Assembly: GCA_010015745.1 (NCBI GenBank)
Contig: ML978162.1
Location: forward strand, 1-64,000
Direction of reading: 5' to 3'
Origin: Setomelanomma holmii
Taxonomy: Eukaryota; Ascomycota; Dothideomycetes; Pleosporales; Phaeosphaeriaceae
DNA: 64,000 bases
Shown here piece after piece: positions 33,001-46,505 of this stretch (position 1 is its first letter; every line of letters begins with the position of its first letter). The notes below the pieces were generated by a model. That model was not told where the DNA came from and did not search any database. It was given only the letters and a program-made list of their open reading frames with translations. The translations under genes and the position numbers were made by a program.

Positions 33001-36000
33001 ACATGGGGCTGAACACAAACTTGCGCTGGAAGACGCCGGTCGCCTTACGAACACGAACGGTCCATCAATGCCTTGGCTGTCGATCCGAGACGTCAGGCTT
33101 GTTGAACAGATCTGATTACGTCGGGGATGCATTTGCTTTTGCGCTTCGTCGTCGGAGGCAAAGCGGAAGAAAGGGGTTCTGGTGGCAGGGTGTGGGGCTG
33201 GCCGATCCGATTCGGCGCGCGCTCAGATCTCAGGAAAACGGCTCCCTCGTTCGTGCCGCATCTTACTGTGGCCAATCAGAACGTCGCGTCAGACCTGCAC
33301 ACTAAAAGCAGACAAACGGAATCGATGACGCGTCAGCAAAACCCTCTGCCCCTCAGCTGGTCAAATCAGAACAGATAGCGTGTAGACAGTGACCTCAACA
33401 GATCAGACAGGAGTGCATCCCAGCTGCCCTTCGAAACAGCGGTCGCAGTGCTTCTCTGGCAGTCTCAACGATGCTCATGGAACGGTTCGTGCATGGGGAT
33501 CAGGTTAGGTTGAACGGACCGCTGCACGTTCGACTGGTCGAATGTCCGGTGGTGGGCCGCTGTCAAAAATCGTGAACTCCAGAATTCCATCTCGTAACCG
33601 TCGACAAGTGGACGAATGAGATCTCCGAGTCCGCCAATAGGAAGCCTGAGCAAAAGGGCAGCGGTCAAGAAAAGCAAGCATCAAGTGATGCGGGTTGGCG
33701 GATAGTTTCACAAAGAGTGCTGCAGCAGCCAGAGTGAGCCATTGGCTCAGTGCAGATCATTCGTTAATCTGATCTGAAGGATCGTAGCAGGGGTTCCCTG
33801 TAGAGCTGCTGACCGTGCCACATTTGGCAAAGCCTGCAAACTTTCTGACTTTCGCAAGTTCGTACGCCTTCGACGTTTGTGATTACTTCGTACTAGGGAG
33901 AAGGCCCTTCTGTCGAAGTTGTGGTTTGCCGTGTCGAAATTCTGGCTACATGCGCACTCGCTTACCCTGATCGTGGAGCGTATGGCCCTCAACAGCGACG
34001 GCGGGGCAGCCAGAGAAACCGGCCTTGAGCGTGCTACGTACCGCTGCTGTGCTTTTGTAACCACCATGCCAACGTCGCCGACCTTTGCTGTCGCACGACA
34101 CAGTCTCGCTTCATTGAGCACTCGAGGGAACCGTGCTCACCGATACCAATACCTGCTCGTCGGGTTCGACATCTCGGGCCTTCTCTCGCAGACGTGGGTC
34201 AGTGGATCCTGGATGCCTACGTGATTGAGATGACATCGAGACACTTGCAGGGGAAATCTTGTCGACGTACGCCACTTCGTGGATCGTTCCTCTTCCCTTC
34301 CTCCCGCGCAAATCTTGCTGTGTGTAGGCTCACGAAGGAGGGTAGTCCTTGCTAGGGTCATCCTACGATGGCAGTCAATATTCCACGAGTCGTGAACTGT
34401 CTGCAGTCGCTGAGGAGGCCGACAATGTCGAGCGGAAAAGTATTGTACCGCAAATGCGCAGGGTACAGCAATCTGGCGTGCGGGAACAGGTGCAGAATCT
34501 ACGCCGGGGTTGCTGGTAATCCGATAATTTTCGGGGCATCACACAACGAACGTGCGTTGCACAAGACCGTGAAGTGAGCGTGGCTGTCGTGACCCCAGAG
34601 ACATCCCTTGCTCATTGTCTTGGGGCGCCTGATGCGCAGGCATTGGAGCGACCACGTGAGCCACAACTGAATAGTTGGAAACACCGTTAGTCCCAGGTGA
34701 CGGGAAACTGCAGCAAGGGCTTCATAGTGGCGCCGAACTGTGCTTTTGCTGCGGCTGACGTAGAAAACGACCAACCATTGTCGCAAACACAGCAGGGATT
34801 TGTGCCTCCCCGGCCAAGCAGATGTGCAGCAGCAGCAACTCCGGTGGACAATGGGCCTAGGTTGACTTTGATGAATGACATGCTGTGGTACACATTCGCG
34901 AATCACGGTCCACGAGGGCAGCAGGTCCTCCACCTCGGGCGCGCCCAACGACATCACCAACGGCCATGCAAAAGCGAGCGCTGTATGCTTGGCGGAGAGC
35001 GCAACCGGGTTGGGAGAGTGCGGGTAGGTCGCAGATTCAGCGCTTGGCGGGCGAGCTGCGTCTACGGACGGATGAGGTTCCTCGGCTGTTGACGTTTTGC
35101 AGTTAACACAACTAAAGCAGACATCCGGGCCCGAAAGGGATCGGCCATGGCGACCGTTGAGGCCTTGCAAGCGATGGTGTCGAGCAAGGCCGTGGTCGAG
35201 CGAATGGATTACAGGGAGCTGGACGGCGAGGTTGCTGCTTTGGTGCGAGAGTGCAGGTGCAGGCCGCTGAGTGACGAATTGTTTCGTCGGAACTTGAGCG
35301 TCCCGTCCCCTCTAGACCCAGCGCTTGGGATACGCTACGCCGTGGTAGGTTTAGTGGTGCGATAGGCAGCCAGAGTGACGGGAAACTCCCCAGACTGCCC
35401 ACCAGCCACAGCTACGCCGCAGCCCCCGCGACAGGCTTTGACGAAGTGTCGGTCGTCCCGGGGCAATTGAGCCTGAATGAAACCGACAGTTGTCGCGTGG
35501 GAGCGACAGGGTGCGAGTGTGAGGCTGCAGCTATTTTTGATGCCGGCGCGGGCAGCAGCGGACGGACTCACTCGAGGCCGGTGTCAGATAGAGTGCGCAC
35601 CAGACGCCTACCTATGGCGTAACTGACGAGCGCAATCGAGGTCGTCGATGTGCAGCCAGTAAGTACGTACCGATTTGCGCGCGAGATGCTAAGAGGGCTG
35701 CTAACGCGGGAATGCGTGTAGGGCGGCAGATCGACTGGTCGAGCTGCCCGTTGCGGACAGCGCGCCCACTTTGCTGTCCACGGCGGGCAGCGATCGTTGA
35801 GTTGTGGCCCATTTAGGCCAAGGGTGCTGGATCTCGCCGACGACGGTGGGGTGGAGCCTCTCATGGGCGATGATGTGTGGTGCATCAATTTGATCGCGCT
35901 GAGGTCGGGCTAACGTTCAGGCGTTGGCGAGCCGCAGGCTGTCCCCTTCCCAAACCATCCGTGAGTTCCCAAACGGGCAGCGGCTGCCAGTATTTCAAAT

Positions 36001-37712
36001 AAACGGCAGGCTCTGAATGGATGGCGCTTTCCAGCGAAGTGGGCTCGCCTCTGTCCCGGCAGATCCCCAGCCAAACGAGACGGCACACTTGCTGCTCGAC
36101 GACTGAGGCAGGCCAGACTCTGCGCGCCTCAGTGAACAAGGTCTGTCGCCAGCATGCAGCAGAAACAGCAGCAGTCGTGGGTGCTGTGATTCCAATGTCG
36201 TTGTCGTTGTCGTTGGCGCTAGCTGCAGCGAGAACGACAAGCCCAAAAAGGAGCACGGTGCCAAGCCGACTTCGCCGACCTCGTGTCCTCCACCAAGAGG
36301 GCCGTGACGATCACACTATGGCGCCCGGGCCCCCCGCCAGCCTCAGCACCCGTTTGATCGACGGGTGCTGACTGCAACGTGCATCGTGCGTGTGTGGTCT
36401 TGAAGATGCTCAGCCTGGCGTTCGTTGGAGGAGAGCAGCGGATGGGCGAGGATGCCAGAGTGGTGACAGTGAAGGAGTTTTCTCCTCCAGACCTGTATGG
36501 CAGTCACGCAGCACTGCAGGCAAGGGCGACCGGCGCGGCTGCCACACACAGTCCGAGGCGCCTTCCGAACAGGCTCATCCTTGACCTCTCGCCTGTACCG
36601 GGATGACGGAACACAGGCGTCGGACTCTGCTCTTCAGCGGGCAGCGTCCTGCGCTGCATGGAGGGATATCCGCCGCGAACAGAGCGAGGTGAGGCATCTG
36701 GGGCTGGCTGATGGTCGCGGTGCCTGGGTGCCGGCCATGTTTGGTTTTACAGTACGCAGGGGAGAGGGTGCGCGGTGCATGTATCGCACGGAGTGGGGGT
36801 ATCAATGACAGTCTCAATCACGTCGACGAAACATCCGTCCTTTCCTGCATGCCATGAATCGCCAGCGAAACGGCCAGGGCCCCATGCGCCGACCAGGCTG
36901 CGCGCGCGCGGTGCAAGGGGCAGCATTCACTACGGCTGTTTTCAGGATGGTATTGCGAAGCACGGCGCGGCTTTCGTTTTTCTGCCGCTCCCAGATGGCG
37001 CCGGACCAGCGCCATACGCCATGCCCACGATGTGATACAGGGTACTTGTCGAATCCGACGATCTGGTCCCCTTCAAGGGCCATCGCTGCTTGTGTGCGTC
37101 GACGACAGCGATTACATTAGCCCGCTGCTGCTCAGGGCCCAGCTAGACACCCATAGCGCCGCATGACGCCCCAGCTATCCCCGACCACCAGGGCCTTAGC
37201 CGCATCTCTCAAAAGCAGAATCCTCGCACACATCTTGCCCGTCCCGAACAAGCCAATAACTCCTCGACCGCCTTGGCGTCTGTGTCCACACTACCGCTCC
37301 CCGCGCCCGCTCTGATATATACCGGTCCTCGCTCTGGCACGTTACCACTGGTTCTGCAAACCACACGTCAATAACACGCCCTGACATCGATACTCCCGAA
37401 CTAACAAGCCTCTACCAGTGGTTATCATCTGTACTTGATGTAAGTCGTCCTCTTTTTGCATTCGTCCCCGCTATATGTGCCTCACCGCTGGCCGTTGCCA
37501 TCGTCCATTCCTGGTCGACGAACCCAGTCTTCCCTACAAATCCTTTCGTACTCTCGTTTCATACCATCATAGTCAATGCAATCTGTTGCTCGTTCTCTGT
37601 CGGTAGCATGGCATACATTCACCTCCCAGCTTCTGGTCACGATGCTTGGCACCAACCGAGACTGACTGGCTGTGCAGTGGAATACAGCACAACCACATTA
37701 GAAATCCCCACA
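27032..37712. other. Gene-poor 10.7-kb stretch
   Basis: No recognisable gene on either strand. The longest frames are a 223-codon minus frame (34499-35170) and a 191-codon minus frame (29384-29959), both without domain-like content; the latter includes a hydrophobic SQAFVAICIFLTASTRLL stretch. A 136-codon minus frame (28200-28610) and a 133-codon plus frame (27714-28115) also lack support. Base composition appears balanced rather than AT-rich, so the stretch is not obvious transposon debris. The last part is the promoter and leader of the flbD-like gene. Confidence 0.5.
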
Positions 37713-38933
37713 ATGGTTGCACACCGTCGCGGCCCATGGTCGCAGCACGAGGATCAATGGCTGGTCAACCTCGTTGCTCGCAATGGACCCCACAACTGGG
37801 TCCGGATCTCACAGGAAATTGGTTCGCGATCACCCAAGCAATGCAGAGAGCGGTACCACCAGAATCTTAAGCCTACACTGAATCACGATCCAATCACGCC
37901 TGAAGAGGGGGAAATGATCGAGAAGATGGTTGCGGAGATGGGCAAGAGGTGGGCTGAGATTGCCCGGAGGCTGAAGGGACGCAGCGACAACGCAGTGAAG
38001 AACTGGTGGAATGGCGGCCAGAACCGACGGAAGCGCAATCCAGAGCGACCTGACCAGCGACCCCGCGACCACATGCACCCGTCGCAGGCTGGCTACCACT
38101 ATCCGCCAGGGCCTCACAGCCTACCCGACCACGAGGAACCTCATGTTCAGTCCTACCACAACTCGCGTAGACCTTCGCTCAACCCTCTTGTGGACTCCCC
38201 TCACGGCATGAAACTGCCACAGCCTCAACGTTTCGAACCATATCCAGGATCGCGACCCCAACCGCTCGACATCGCAGCTTACGGCCAACCCGCCACTGCA
38301 CGAGCGCGAGGCTTCGAGACGCCCATGCCTTCGCCCTCTGGATACTCGATAGTCTCAGCAGACGGCGCTCCTTCACTGATCACAGATACTGGCTCAGAGT
38401 CGCGGTCACCACGAGGCATCGCTTCCCCACTCGACATCACTCTTGCCCCGCTTGTGGGCAACAGGCAGGAGCGTAAGAACTCGAGTACTCGCTATCTGCC
38501 TTCATCTGGTTTTGCGCCCGAGGATGACGCCTATCCACCGCATTTCGAAGCCTACAGGCGCTGTGGCTCGCTGCAACTCCCCCCTCTGCACCGCGCCGAA
38601 GCGCCAGCGCCAACATCTGCGCAAGCGCCCGCCTTCCGCGAGCCCAACTATGAGCGCCCTGAGCGACCACAGCTGCTCACTCAGCCTGCGCCCCAGCTTG
38701 TTCATCACCATTCTCTTCCGCAGTCAGCGCCACTCAGCGTTGCGCAACGTCCGCTTCCTGGGTTTCACTCGCTGGCGGAACCTTCACTGGCGCTACCTAC
38801 CCCAACGAGTGCCGCAGCAAGTCCCTCGTCGAGGCAGCTTCCGTCACCTTATGCACGGCCTCCACTCCCATTTGAGTCGAAGAGTGCGCCTGTCTCACCA
38901 AAGGACAAGATGAACCTCAAAAACATCATGTAG
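37713..38933 (+). CDS. flbD: FlbD-type R2R3 Myb transcription factor
   Basis: An intronless gene for about 406 residues. FlbD proteins control asexual development and sporulation in filamentous ascomycetes. Two Myb repeats open the protein: R2 at residues ~4-54 (HRRGPWSQHEDQWL..., NWVRISQ, RSPKQCRERYHQNLKP) and R3 at ~55-106 (EEGEMIEKMV, KRWAEIARRL, RSDNAVKNWW), followed by a basic NRRKR patch. The rest is Pro/Ser/Gln-rich and probably disordered, with a short MNLKNIM end. The start chosen is the ATG in CACAATGG because family members start directly before HRRGPW; the frame also has an upstream ATG at 37608 that would add 35 residues. A very long gene-poor stretch lies upstream. Confidence 0.9.
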   Translation: MVAHRRGPWSQHEDQWLVNLVARNGPHNWVRISQEIGSRSPKQCRERYHQNLKPTLNHDPITPEEGEMIEKMVAEMGKRWAEIARRLKGRSDNAVKNWWNGGQNRRKRNPERPDQRPRDHMHPSQAGYHYPPGPHSLPDHEEPHVQSYHNSRRPSLNPLVDSPHGMKLPQPQRFEPYPGSRPQPLDIAAYGQPATARARGFETPMPSPSGYSIVSADGAPSLITDTGSESRSPRGIASPLDITLAPLVGNRQERKNSSTRYLPSSGFAPEDDAYPPHFEAYRRCGSLQLPPLHRAEAPAPTSAQAPAFREPNYERPERPQLLTQPAPQLVHHHSLPQSAPLSVAQRPLPGFHSLAEPSLALPTPTSAAASPSSRQLPSPYARPPLPFESKSAPVSPKDKMNLKNIM

Positions 38934-41900
38934 ATGCACTTCAGTCATGTTTTACGTTTCCAACCATACCCCTTCTTGTCAATACCTCACGCGTTTCACA
39001 CTATAACACCTATTAATGGTCGATGCATCCGTGATCGACGTTCGCTTGTCTCATCATTTCCTTGTACCCATGTCTTCGATTGTTTCGCACTCAGGGAGGG
39101 AACCAAAATAGCATAGGCGATTTCAGCCTTCGACGGCTGTCAAGATACCCTTGCAGGATCTACGGAAAATGTTTCAGTGACGGAGGACGTTCCATGTCCC
39201 TTTCGTGTGCAGCACGTTGCTCGTTACAGTAATACCCGGCGTTACATTGCGTGAGCGCATTACTTTTCTTGGAGCGAGCGAGCGAGCATGAGCGCTTTGG
39301 CGTCAAGCGTAGAGCAGTAGCATAATAATACCCAACAGTGCGCAAGCACTTCGCAACAGAATTGCGACAATCTGACAACTCACCACTTCACGTTCTTCTC
39401 ACATGCGTGATGAACACCTGCCAAGTGAGCGGACACAGTAAACATCGCGTGACTTCCTTCACTGCTCTTACACTTGCCCAACTCATCAGTGAGGGCGTCC
39501 GCGATCTGCCAAACTGATCAACACCACCAGTCAGCACCAGCGTCGGTGACATGCACCGCACTACATCGCGCTACTCCTGTACTCACATCATCTCATCTCA
39601 TCTCATCTCACAGAAGGCCACCAGTCTCCACTGCACTGCAGATCGATCCAACCGTCACTCCTTCAACCCGATTCCCGACACTCCTGCCGATTGGCAACGA
39701 TAATGCAACGTTTCAACAAATGCACTGCGGCCTCACTGCAGCATCTCATTGGGTGATTGAAGCCTCGCACTGCCAATGATTGGCTCCCCTTTTCGCATTG
39801 TACTGCGGTGGAGACGGTGGAATAGCGTTGGGAGGTGACGACGATGTCGTTGACGCTTGGGGAGGGCGCAACGGTGAGATGGATGTGAGAGCTGACTTGT
39901 GGTTTGACTGAAAGGAAAGAGAAGCAAGAGTAAGGGGTCCATCACAAGTCTCGCGATGTTTTGAATCGTACAACCCTTACCACTGCACGCAAATACACTG
40001 TTCTCTGATGCCCCTCTCAAACTCCAAGATCATCACCTCATCGCCCCATCCGAAACTCTTCGCTCACCCAACCGTCCTGCCCGGCACTCAACGCTCTCCT
40101 CTCCACTCAGCCCTCCCATCGCTCTCCACTCCTCACCGATCCAGCCCACTTTCTGAAGTCGGCGACCATAACGCACTAACACCCCATTCATCACGCGGCC
40201 ACCGTTACCTTAGCCAGTCTGAGCAAATAGACTTTCTGATCGCTGGCTAGCGTATATCTCTTGACGCAACGGGAGGTGCGTTCCGCTTGAAGAGGAATGG
40301 CGCCGGTGGAGGGAGCTTTAGTGGGTAGGGCGATTTGTCGCTATCGCCGGTAGCCGGCTAAGCTGAGCTTTTCGGTTGTGGTTCCTGCTAACAGAGGCTG
40401 GCGCATAGACTAGTGTGGTAGAGCGGGTTTTGAGTTTGGTTCGGACTCGGCCTGCGCACGAACCAGAACGTTGAGCTAGAAACTCAAATCACGACTTAGG
40501 AATGTAACTGGTTGGTGGTCGGATTTGACAGAGAAGGTTTGGAAGGTTTGATTGAGAGTGACGACGAGTGACGGAAGAGGCGATTATCGCAATCACGCTT
40601 TACGATCTGCCTGGAGATCTGAGGGTGCGATTCAGTTGGAAACATGGGATCTGCAGGTTGACGTCTTCACGATGTCAATGTCAGGCCATGCTTGTGTCCG
40701 CAAGGTGCGTCCACGCATCTCTCAATCTACCGCGAAGTCTCTGTTGCAAGTTCTGCTCAAGATGCAAGACGCATGCCGTTCCTACAGTAAAGGGATTGTT
40801 CGTACTCCGCCAGGGGTACGTCGATACTGATCTGCGGCTCGTCTCTAACCTCGAGGGATACACCTTGCACCTTTCACCCTAGGAAGTGACAGTGCTCCGG
40901 ACCCAGACTACGCGTCCCAAGACCCTAAGTCAAACACAGTGCGCAAACATCCCAGCACCGCATCTCCTGGTCAAAGTTCTCTGGTAAGTTCTGCGCGCAC
41001 CACTACTGCGGTATCAGGTCGTCATTTAGTTCTCTCACGTCGGCGGCGGTCGAACCTTCTGCCTCCAGCTTAGAACGATCGAAGCTGCACCACGTGGTAA
41101 ACCGCGGGAGGCGTAAACAATGTCAAACACGTCAAAACATGCGTCACCAGTTTCAACCCACTTCTCAGGTCAGGTACGTCAGGAACACATCTAGCTCCTC
41201 GGTCGTACTGTACCCTCGTGAGTCCCCACTCCGAATGTGACTCTGTTCCCGCACCAACACCAACACCGCCAAACGGCCACAGCCACCCCAGCCCACCAAC
41301 GTCGTCCAAACGTGAACCGTCTGCGAACCAGATGTCGCAGACCGTTTCGTCTTGCGGAGGGTCGGTGCTGTATGCATTTCCCATTTCGAAGTCTGGTCGC
41401 CCATGCTGCGAGACTATTGAGTGGTCGGAGCGCAGATGCATTGGCGTGTGCGTTGGCGTTGGTGCTGGCATTTCCACGACCACGAGGCTGGCGCTCGGTG
41501 TGAGCGCGTGGGCGTCGTGCACAGTGCAGATGTGTAGGTTCGGAGTATTGGTTTCGTGTTGTGAACCTGTGGGCGTGTGATGCAGCACGTGTGAGGCTTG
41601 TTGTGAGTCTGGACTACTGAGGTGAGATGTGTGTTCCTGAAATGAAGTAGTGCCGTATTGAAATTGTTCGTTGTTGAGTGGGCTAGCTGCGCAAGGCTGT
41701 CAATGTCAGGGAAGCTTAATGACACTATGCTGACGTTGTTCACGATACCGATTGAGTGCGTTTGCGCAATGGTGTTGACCATAGCTGACTGTGTCCGAAG
41801 CACGAGACTGCGATTGTTGTTCTCAGTTTGGAGTTGTCTATGCACTTTATCGACGGAGTTCCCGGTCCCGTCAACTGTCTTGCGTTGTTGCTATTCAAGG

Positions 41901-42966
41901 TACTTCACGACTATCTCCACCCGCGTAGCCGTATCGACCGTACCACATTGTGCAGGCGCAAGCATGGCAGGGACCAGAGTTAGCAAGAATCGTTCTTCCT
42001 GAGCTGGTTGCCATGCACCGGTCATGACCAACCGGTCTTCCAAAAAACACAGCCGGGCTAATATGATCAGAATCTGTTTGGGCTGTGAAGACTGCTCGCA
42101 TAACTTCCTGAAGACCACGAAGACTTCTATGTCGTATGACATTGGATGCATTGTCGGCGGTAGTACCTGGCTATGGTATTCCTCTTCGAAGGAATGACAC
42201 GAATGCCGATCACATGGTAAGACATCAGCGCGCATCGGGGCTCTTGCTGAAATCTCAAGGGGCGCACGCATCCGCGTCGTGTCGACGAGAGAGGCACCGA
42301 ATTCCCAACTCTTTTTCTCGCGCTCCACAATCACGACGAGCTGCTGGTGAAGCATACCGCTGACCTGCAGAATTACACGCGCGCGCGAGGAACGTGGTTC
42401 CAGCAAGTCGTACAATGCTGGTGAGACGACGTCGTTGGATTCTCGCTTACAATACCGATGCCAGGTAACGGGAAGCATGAGCGCGCGGGTCGGCAATTTG
42501 ATCCCTAGCGATAACGGCTATGTTAAGTGTGGAGCATGTCGTATCCGCAACCTTCCCTCAAGGCCGCTCTGTGCGCGCTTCAGAGCACTGTATAAGCAGC
42601 CTTCTTACAACATGGTACACACCAGGGTGGAATGCAAGCTAGGGTGATTTTCTTGTTGCATTGACGACTTGATTGCAGACTGAAGATGCTGGGGTCTGCC
42701 GCGCCGTCATTGGTCGACTGTACTTTAACCGGAAGTGGATTGGTGGGACAAATAGCGTACACGTGATGACATTTCTCCGAACGGTTCTGAGATGCAAGGG
42801 CATCAACCACCATCATCAACGCATGCCATCCATCACCATCTACATCGGTGTGCCCACTCCACCGGTTCCTATTCTTACTACGCCTCTCGTCGGCATTGGT
42901 ATTGCAGCTTCTTTAGCCATACGCGAGGTGTGCGACGCTATTCCACGCTGATGCGTGGCACTGGGG
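38934..42966. other. Long intergenic stretch
   Basis: No supported gene. Minus-strand frames at 41070-41588 (172 codons), 41414-41845 and 41891-42496 (201 codons) are the longest; the last two share one frame split by a single TAG at 41891-41893, but no domain is visible. The stretch includes a TCTCA microsatellite at 39591-39610. Confidence 0.4.
39591..39610. repeat. (TCTCA)4 microsatellite
   Basis: Four perfect copies of the 5-base unit, with a partial copy before it. Confidence 0.85.
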
Positions 42967-45214
42967 ATGTCCGGAAATAGTCTGTATGACCCGGATCAAA
43001 ACGCTCTTGATACCCGTTGGATACAACCCTGGAGCGAAGCTTTTAGAGTAAGTGCGCCGATGCGGTGACGAGTTTGGAGTAACACGTGGAACTGGCCACA
43101 TCGCGATGAGGTGTGACGGACATGGTTTACCCCAACATTACAAATGTCGCTCAGTATCACATGTTTCGTGTGGAGTAAGGATTCTGAGCAGTCATGCACG
43201 CCGTTTGATGAACGTCGTGCAGGTGCAACGTTACAAACCCACAAACATTCAAGCATCTTGGCATTGCGAAAACCGTTGCGCAGAAGTTCCTGCCGCCTTC
43301 TAGAAGGCCGCGTTCGTTATGGATTCCGAGTATCGCGAGTAGCTGACAAGCAAGTAGGCACAACGAGACGTGGGACTTCGTGTCCCTATCAACTTCCATA
43401 CGATTCCGGCAGTATCCTTGACCCAAGCATGCTTTTCGGCCAACCAATATGAGCACAATGCTTTTCAGAAATGCTTCTCAAATTTGCTTGGCGTAGGATT
43501 TCGCAGGTTCACAATTGATACCTATTGGGATGCACTTTCCACAACCTGGAGCTTGTGCCCAGTCGAGCAGCCAAGGTCGAACGATACCCAAGCCATCGTT
43601 GAAGTGACAGCCGGGCTTGTACTGACTGTATCGACGAACGCCGTGAGCGCCAAGATACCCGAGACTACAGCCCCTGCGCTGCAGAGTCTTGGTTTTGAAC
43701 GTCGTCAAGATGCATCGTCTTCCAGTCCGCCGGCATCCGATGCCTTAGTGGAAACATCCACAATCCCGGTAGCCGCTTCATCTCCAGTGAGCTCGAGTGC
43801 GCGACCCACTGTAACGAGCTTTCCAACGACCAGTGGCCCACCACTAATGCAGATTGGGAAGTACAACTGCACGTTACTGATGCAACTGAACCTCCTTACT
43901 GGTATCCTGGGCGACTTTCTGGACTCGACCGCTACGACCACGGGAGCTTCCCTCATCTTACTTACACTCGACGTACATGCCGCATCATCAATTTTAGATC
44001 CCAACGCACCGGCTCCTCGACTGTCGCAACCACAATTACCAGTCGACGGTCAATTGCTCAGTGATGTGATGAAGAGCAACCTCTCGGACGTCACGTACAC
44101 CCCATCTCAACTGGAGCAACAGCGGGGTAATTTGAACACATCGTGGAACGATGTCGATTGGCCTAACCGGCCCGAGGAAGGGTACTACAACGTTTCGTAC
44201 AACTTCGGCGGTAACAGGTACACGGTCAATGGGTGGCCTACAGAAGCATTCATTGAGTTCAAGAAGTTTTTTCGGCTCGGCGTTGGGTATGGCAGCATCG
44301 ACTCGCAGATGGGATTGTACAATATCGGCACCGATCTAGAGTACATCTTCCCTCCAGGAACGTTCTCCGAGGTTGAGGCTGCGGTTGTGAGCTCGGATGG
44401 CCGTGTTTCATCTGGGTGCTTGTTCGATGCCGCGGACACAGGTGTTACCACCGCGAGGAACTCGTCTTGGGCCATCATCCCAGCGCCAGCACTCAACGTC
44501 AACTCCAATCCCGACCTGATGGCACCCATCCCTGCCATCAAAAACCTCACATCGTGCGGAATTAGCCCTATCCTTAATCAAACACTCGCCGGCGCTACAG
44601 CAGACAAGAACCCCTTGCCCTACGCCGCCTATGTGCACTCCACCGTGTGGTCTTGGGCACCCGGAGAACCCCTGAATGCCACCTCAAATGGAGATGACAA
44701 CTCTAACCGATGTGCCACCATAAGCATGTCCCCATACCCTGGCCGTTGGCGTGTCACGGATTGCTCAGACCGCCACCGCGTGGCATGTCACCTGCCTGGC
44801 GAACCATACAACTGGGAGATCTCGAACGATGTATCGGACTACAATGGCGCTGCATCAGCATGTCGGTCCCCGTACATCTTCAGCGTCCCACACACGGCGC
44901 TCGAAAACGCCCATCTCCTCGCTGCGATGCGAAACAAGCGCGAGAACAACGACGAGCCGGTTTTCATCGACTTAAACGCCATCAACGTTCCGGACTGCTG
45001 GGTGATTGGCACGAATGGCACATGTCCGTATTTGTCAACTGCGGATATAAATCGCACGAGGATTGTGGTGGTGCCGACTGTTGCGGCGGTGATTATCTTT
45101 GTATTGGCTGCGTTGACATTCTTTGTCAAATGCGCGGCCAACCGGAGGGAGAATAAGAGAGGTAGAAGGAGAAGGATGGTGGGTGGATGGGAGTATGAGG
45201 GTGTGCCAAGTTGA
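42967..45214 (+). CDS. MTC6: MTC6-like membrane protein (maintenance of telomere capping protein 6)
   Basis: Exon 1 (42967-43047) and exon 2 (43358-45214) both end at phase 0 and give about 645 residues across a ~310-nt intron (GTAAGT, CTGAC box, GTAG). Family text is clear: SLYDPDQNA in exon 1, then QRDVGLRVPIN, VSLTQACFSANQY and GFRRFTIDTYWD...WSLCPV. Many N-x-S/T sites suggest a lumenal or extracellular domain, and a paired-Cys region follows (CATISMSPYPGRWRVTDCSDRHRVACH, quoted here only by its Cys residues near 44710-44790). One C-terminal membrane helix (IVVVPTVAAVIIFVLAALTFFV) and a short basic tail end the protein. In yeast MTC6 interacts genetically with telomere capping; its biochemical role is unknown. 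No signal peptide was found before exon 1, so a further 5' exon or a different start is possible. Confidence 0.8.
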
Positions 45215-46174
45215 TCCACCGGAGGGAAGATTCCACGGAAGGGTGTGTGTATAATCTCATCTACAAGGCATTTGGGCGAAGATTTAAGTAACATGCGCAT
45301 ACTTCTTACATGCCGACCATCCTATAGACTGACTGCCATGATCTCTTGCGACATGCTCTCTACCTCTGCAGCGCCCTTATCCTTTCCGACAAAATATCCC
45401 CAATCTCCTCCAATTCCTCCATCACAGTCCTTCCTGTCAACTCCGACCTCGCTTGCCTAGGACGGTCCACTTCCTCATTCAAAAGGGCCACGATGTCTAG
45501 CACGCGATCGTATCGTTGTGCGGCGCTTGTTGAAGCGGCCCGGAGGTCTTGAATCTCCTGTGCACTCAGTCTCGGCTGGGACCCCATGGGGCACCTAGAG
45601 TCCGAGCAGGCTTCCTGATGGTTGATTAATGTGTTTAGCTGTGTGATACATTCTCGTGCGGAGATTGCTCTCTCCGGTTGACACCTTCGTGCAACCTGTT
45701 TATGACGACCATGAAATGGTCTGAAGCACGAACGTATAGATCAGACAGTCGTGCAGATTGAGCACGGGCGCACATACGTAACTCCCTGGCTCGAGCATCG
45801 CCTTCGTCACCCTCTTTTGCACGGATACAATCAAGTTGCCTGTGGATATATGCTCTCAAATATGCTCATTCCCGGTCGTAGGTGTTCAAGGGACATTGCA
45901 GGTACAACAATCGCGTATCGATTGTATCCCATAGCCCCCTGGTCGGGTTCGAGCGTAGATTTTGTTTAATCATGATAGTGAGGGTTGGATCGTTCAGGGT
46001 ATGAGATAGTGCAGTATGTCCTGCTCACGTGGCGGTTGTGTAGGAAAGGCAATCAAGCGCGAAGAGAGCCTGGTTGTAGCCCGGTTGTGGACGATCCTTC
46101 GTACAACACAATAGAAGTAGATTGGGATGTATTGTTAGCATCTCGTCACCACTCTTGTCCCAGGTAGGCCATGC
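45215..46174. other. Stretch with small helical frames on the minus strand
   Basis: Apart from the 75-codon frame listed separately, a minus frame at 45635-45859 encodes an Arg/Ala/Glu-rich helical stretch (DARARELRMCARAQSARLSD) with no ATG. Together they may be exons of one small gene, but I found no in-frame splice that joins them. Confidence 0.35.
45360..45587 (-). CDS. Small coiled-coil-like protein or exon
   Basis: A 75-codon frame with ATG start, MGSQPRLSAQEIQDLRAAS..., almost wholly helical and charged, ending ILSERIRALQR. It could be the last exon of a gene that starts further right. No family was recognised. Confidence 0.3.
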   Translation of the reverse strand: MGSQPRLSAQEIQDLRAASTSAAQRYDRVLDIVALLNEEVDRPRQARSELTGRTVMEELEEIGDILSERIRALQR

Positions 46175-46228
46175 CAGACTTGTCAACAATCAATTCAATC
46201 AATTCTGAAGCTTAGAATTGGGATTCAT

Positions 46229-46300
46229 TTGATTAGCATGGTGTCAGAAATGGAGTTGATTGACTTGATTAGCATGATGTCAGAATTGGAGTTGATTGAT
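46229..46300. repeat. Two tandem 36-bp units in the hAT subterminal region
   Basis: Units starting TTGATTAGCATG at 46229 and 46265 differ at a few positions. They contain the TGATTGA motif that recurs at the opposite end. Confidence 0.8.
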
Positions 46301-46505
46301 TTGATCCACTTTTAAGGATTGATTTGATTTAGAGATTGTTAGGATTGATCCTTTTTGAATAGACTTTAGAGTCGCTTCTTAAAACTAGTAATAGTGGCCT
46401 GTGTGAGGCTTAGTGTTGAGGAATTTGTATAGCTAAAATTTGACAACTAACACTTCTAAACGTAACTACGATCTAAATAGTATTAAAAGGTTACTCTTCT
46501 TAATC

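Noticed and set aside
41070..42496. Minus-strand frames of 143-201 codons, two joined through a single TAG
   Set aside because: No domain, no splice support and no paralogue to confirm them; left as unsupported.
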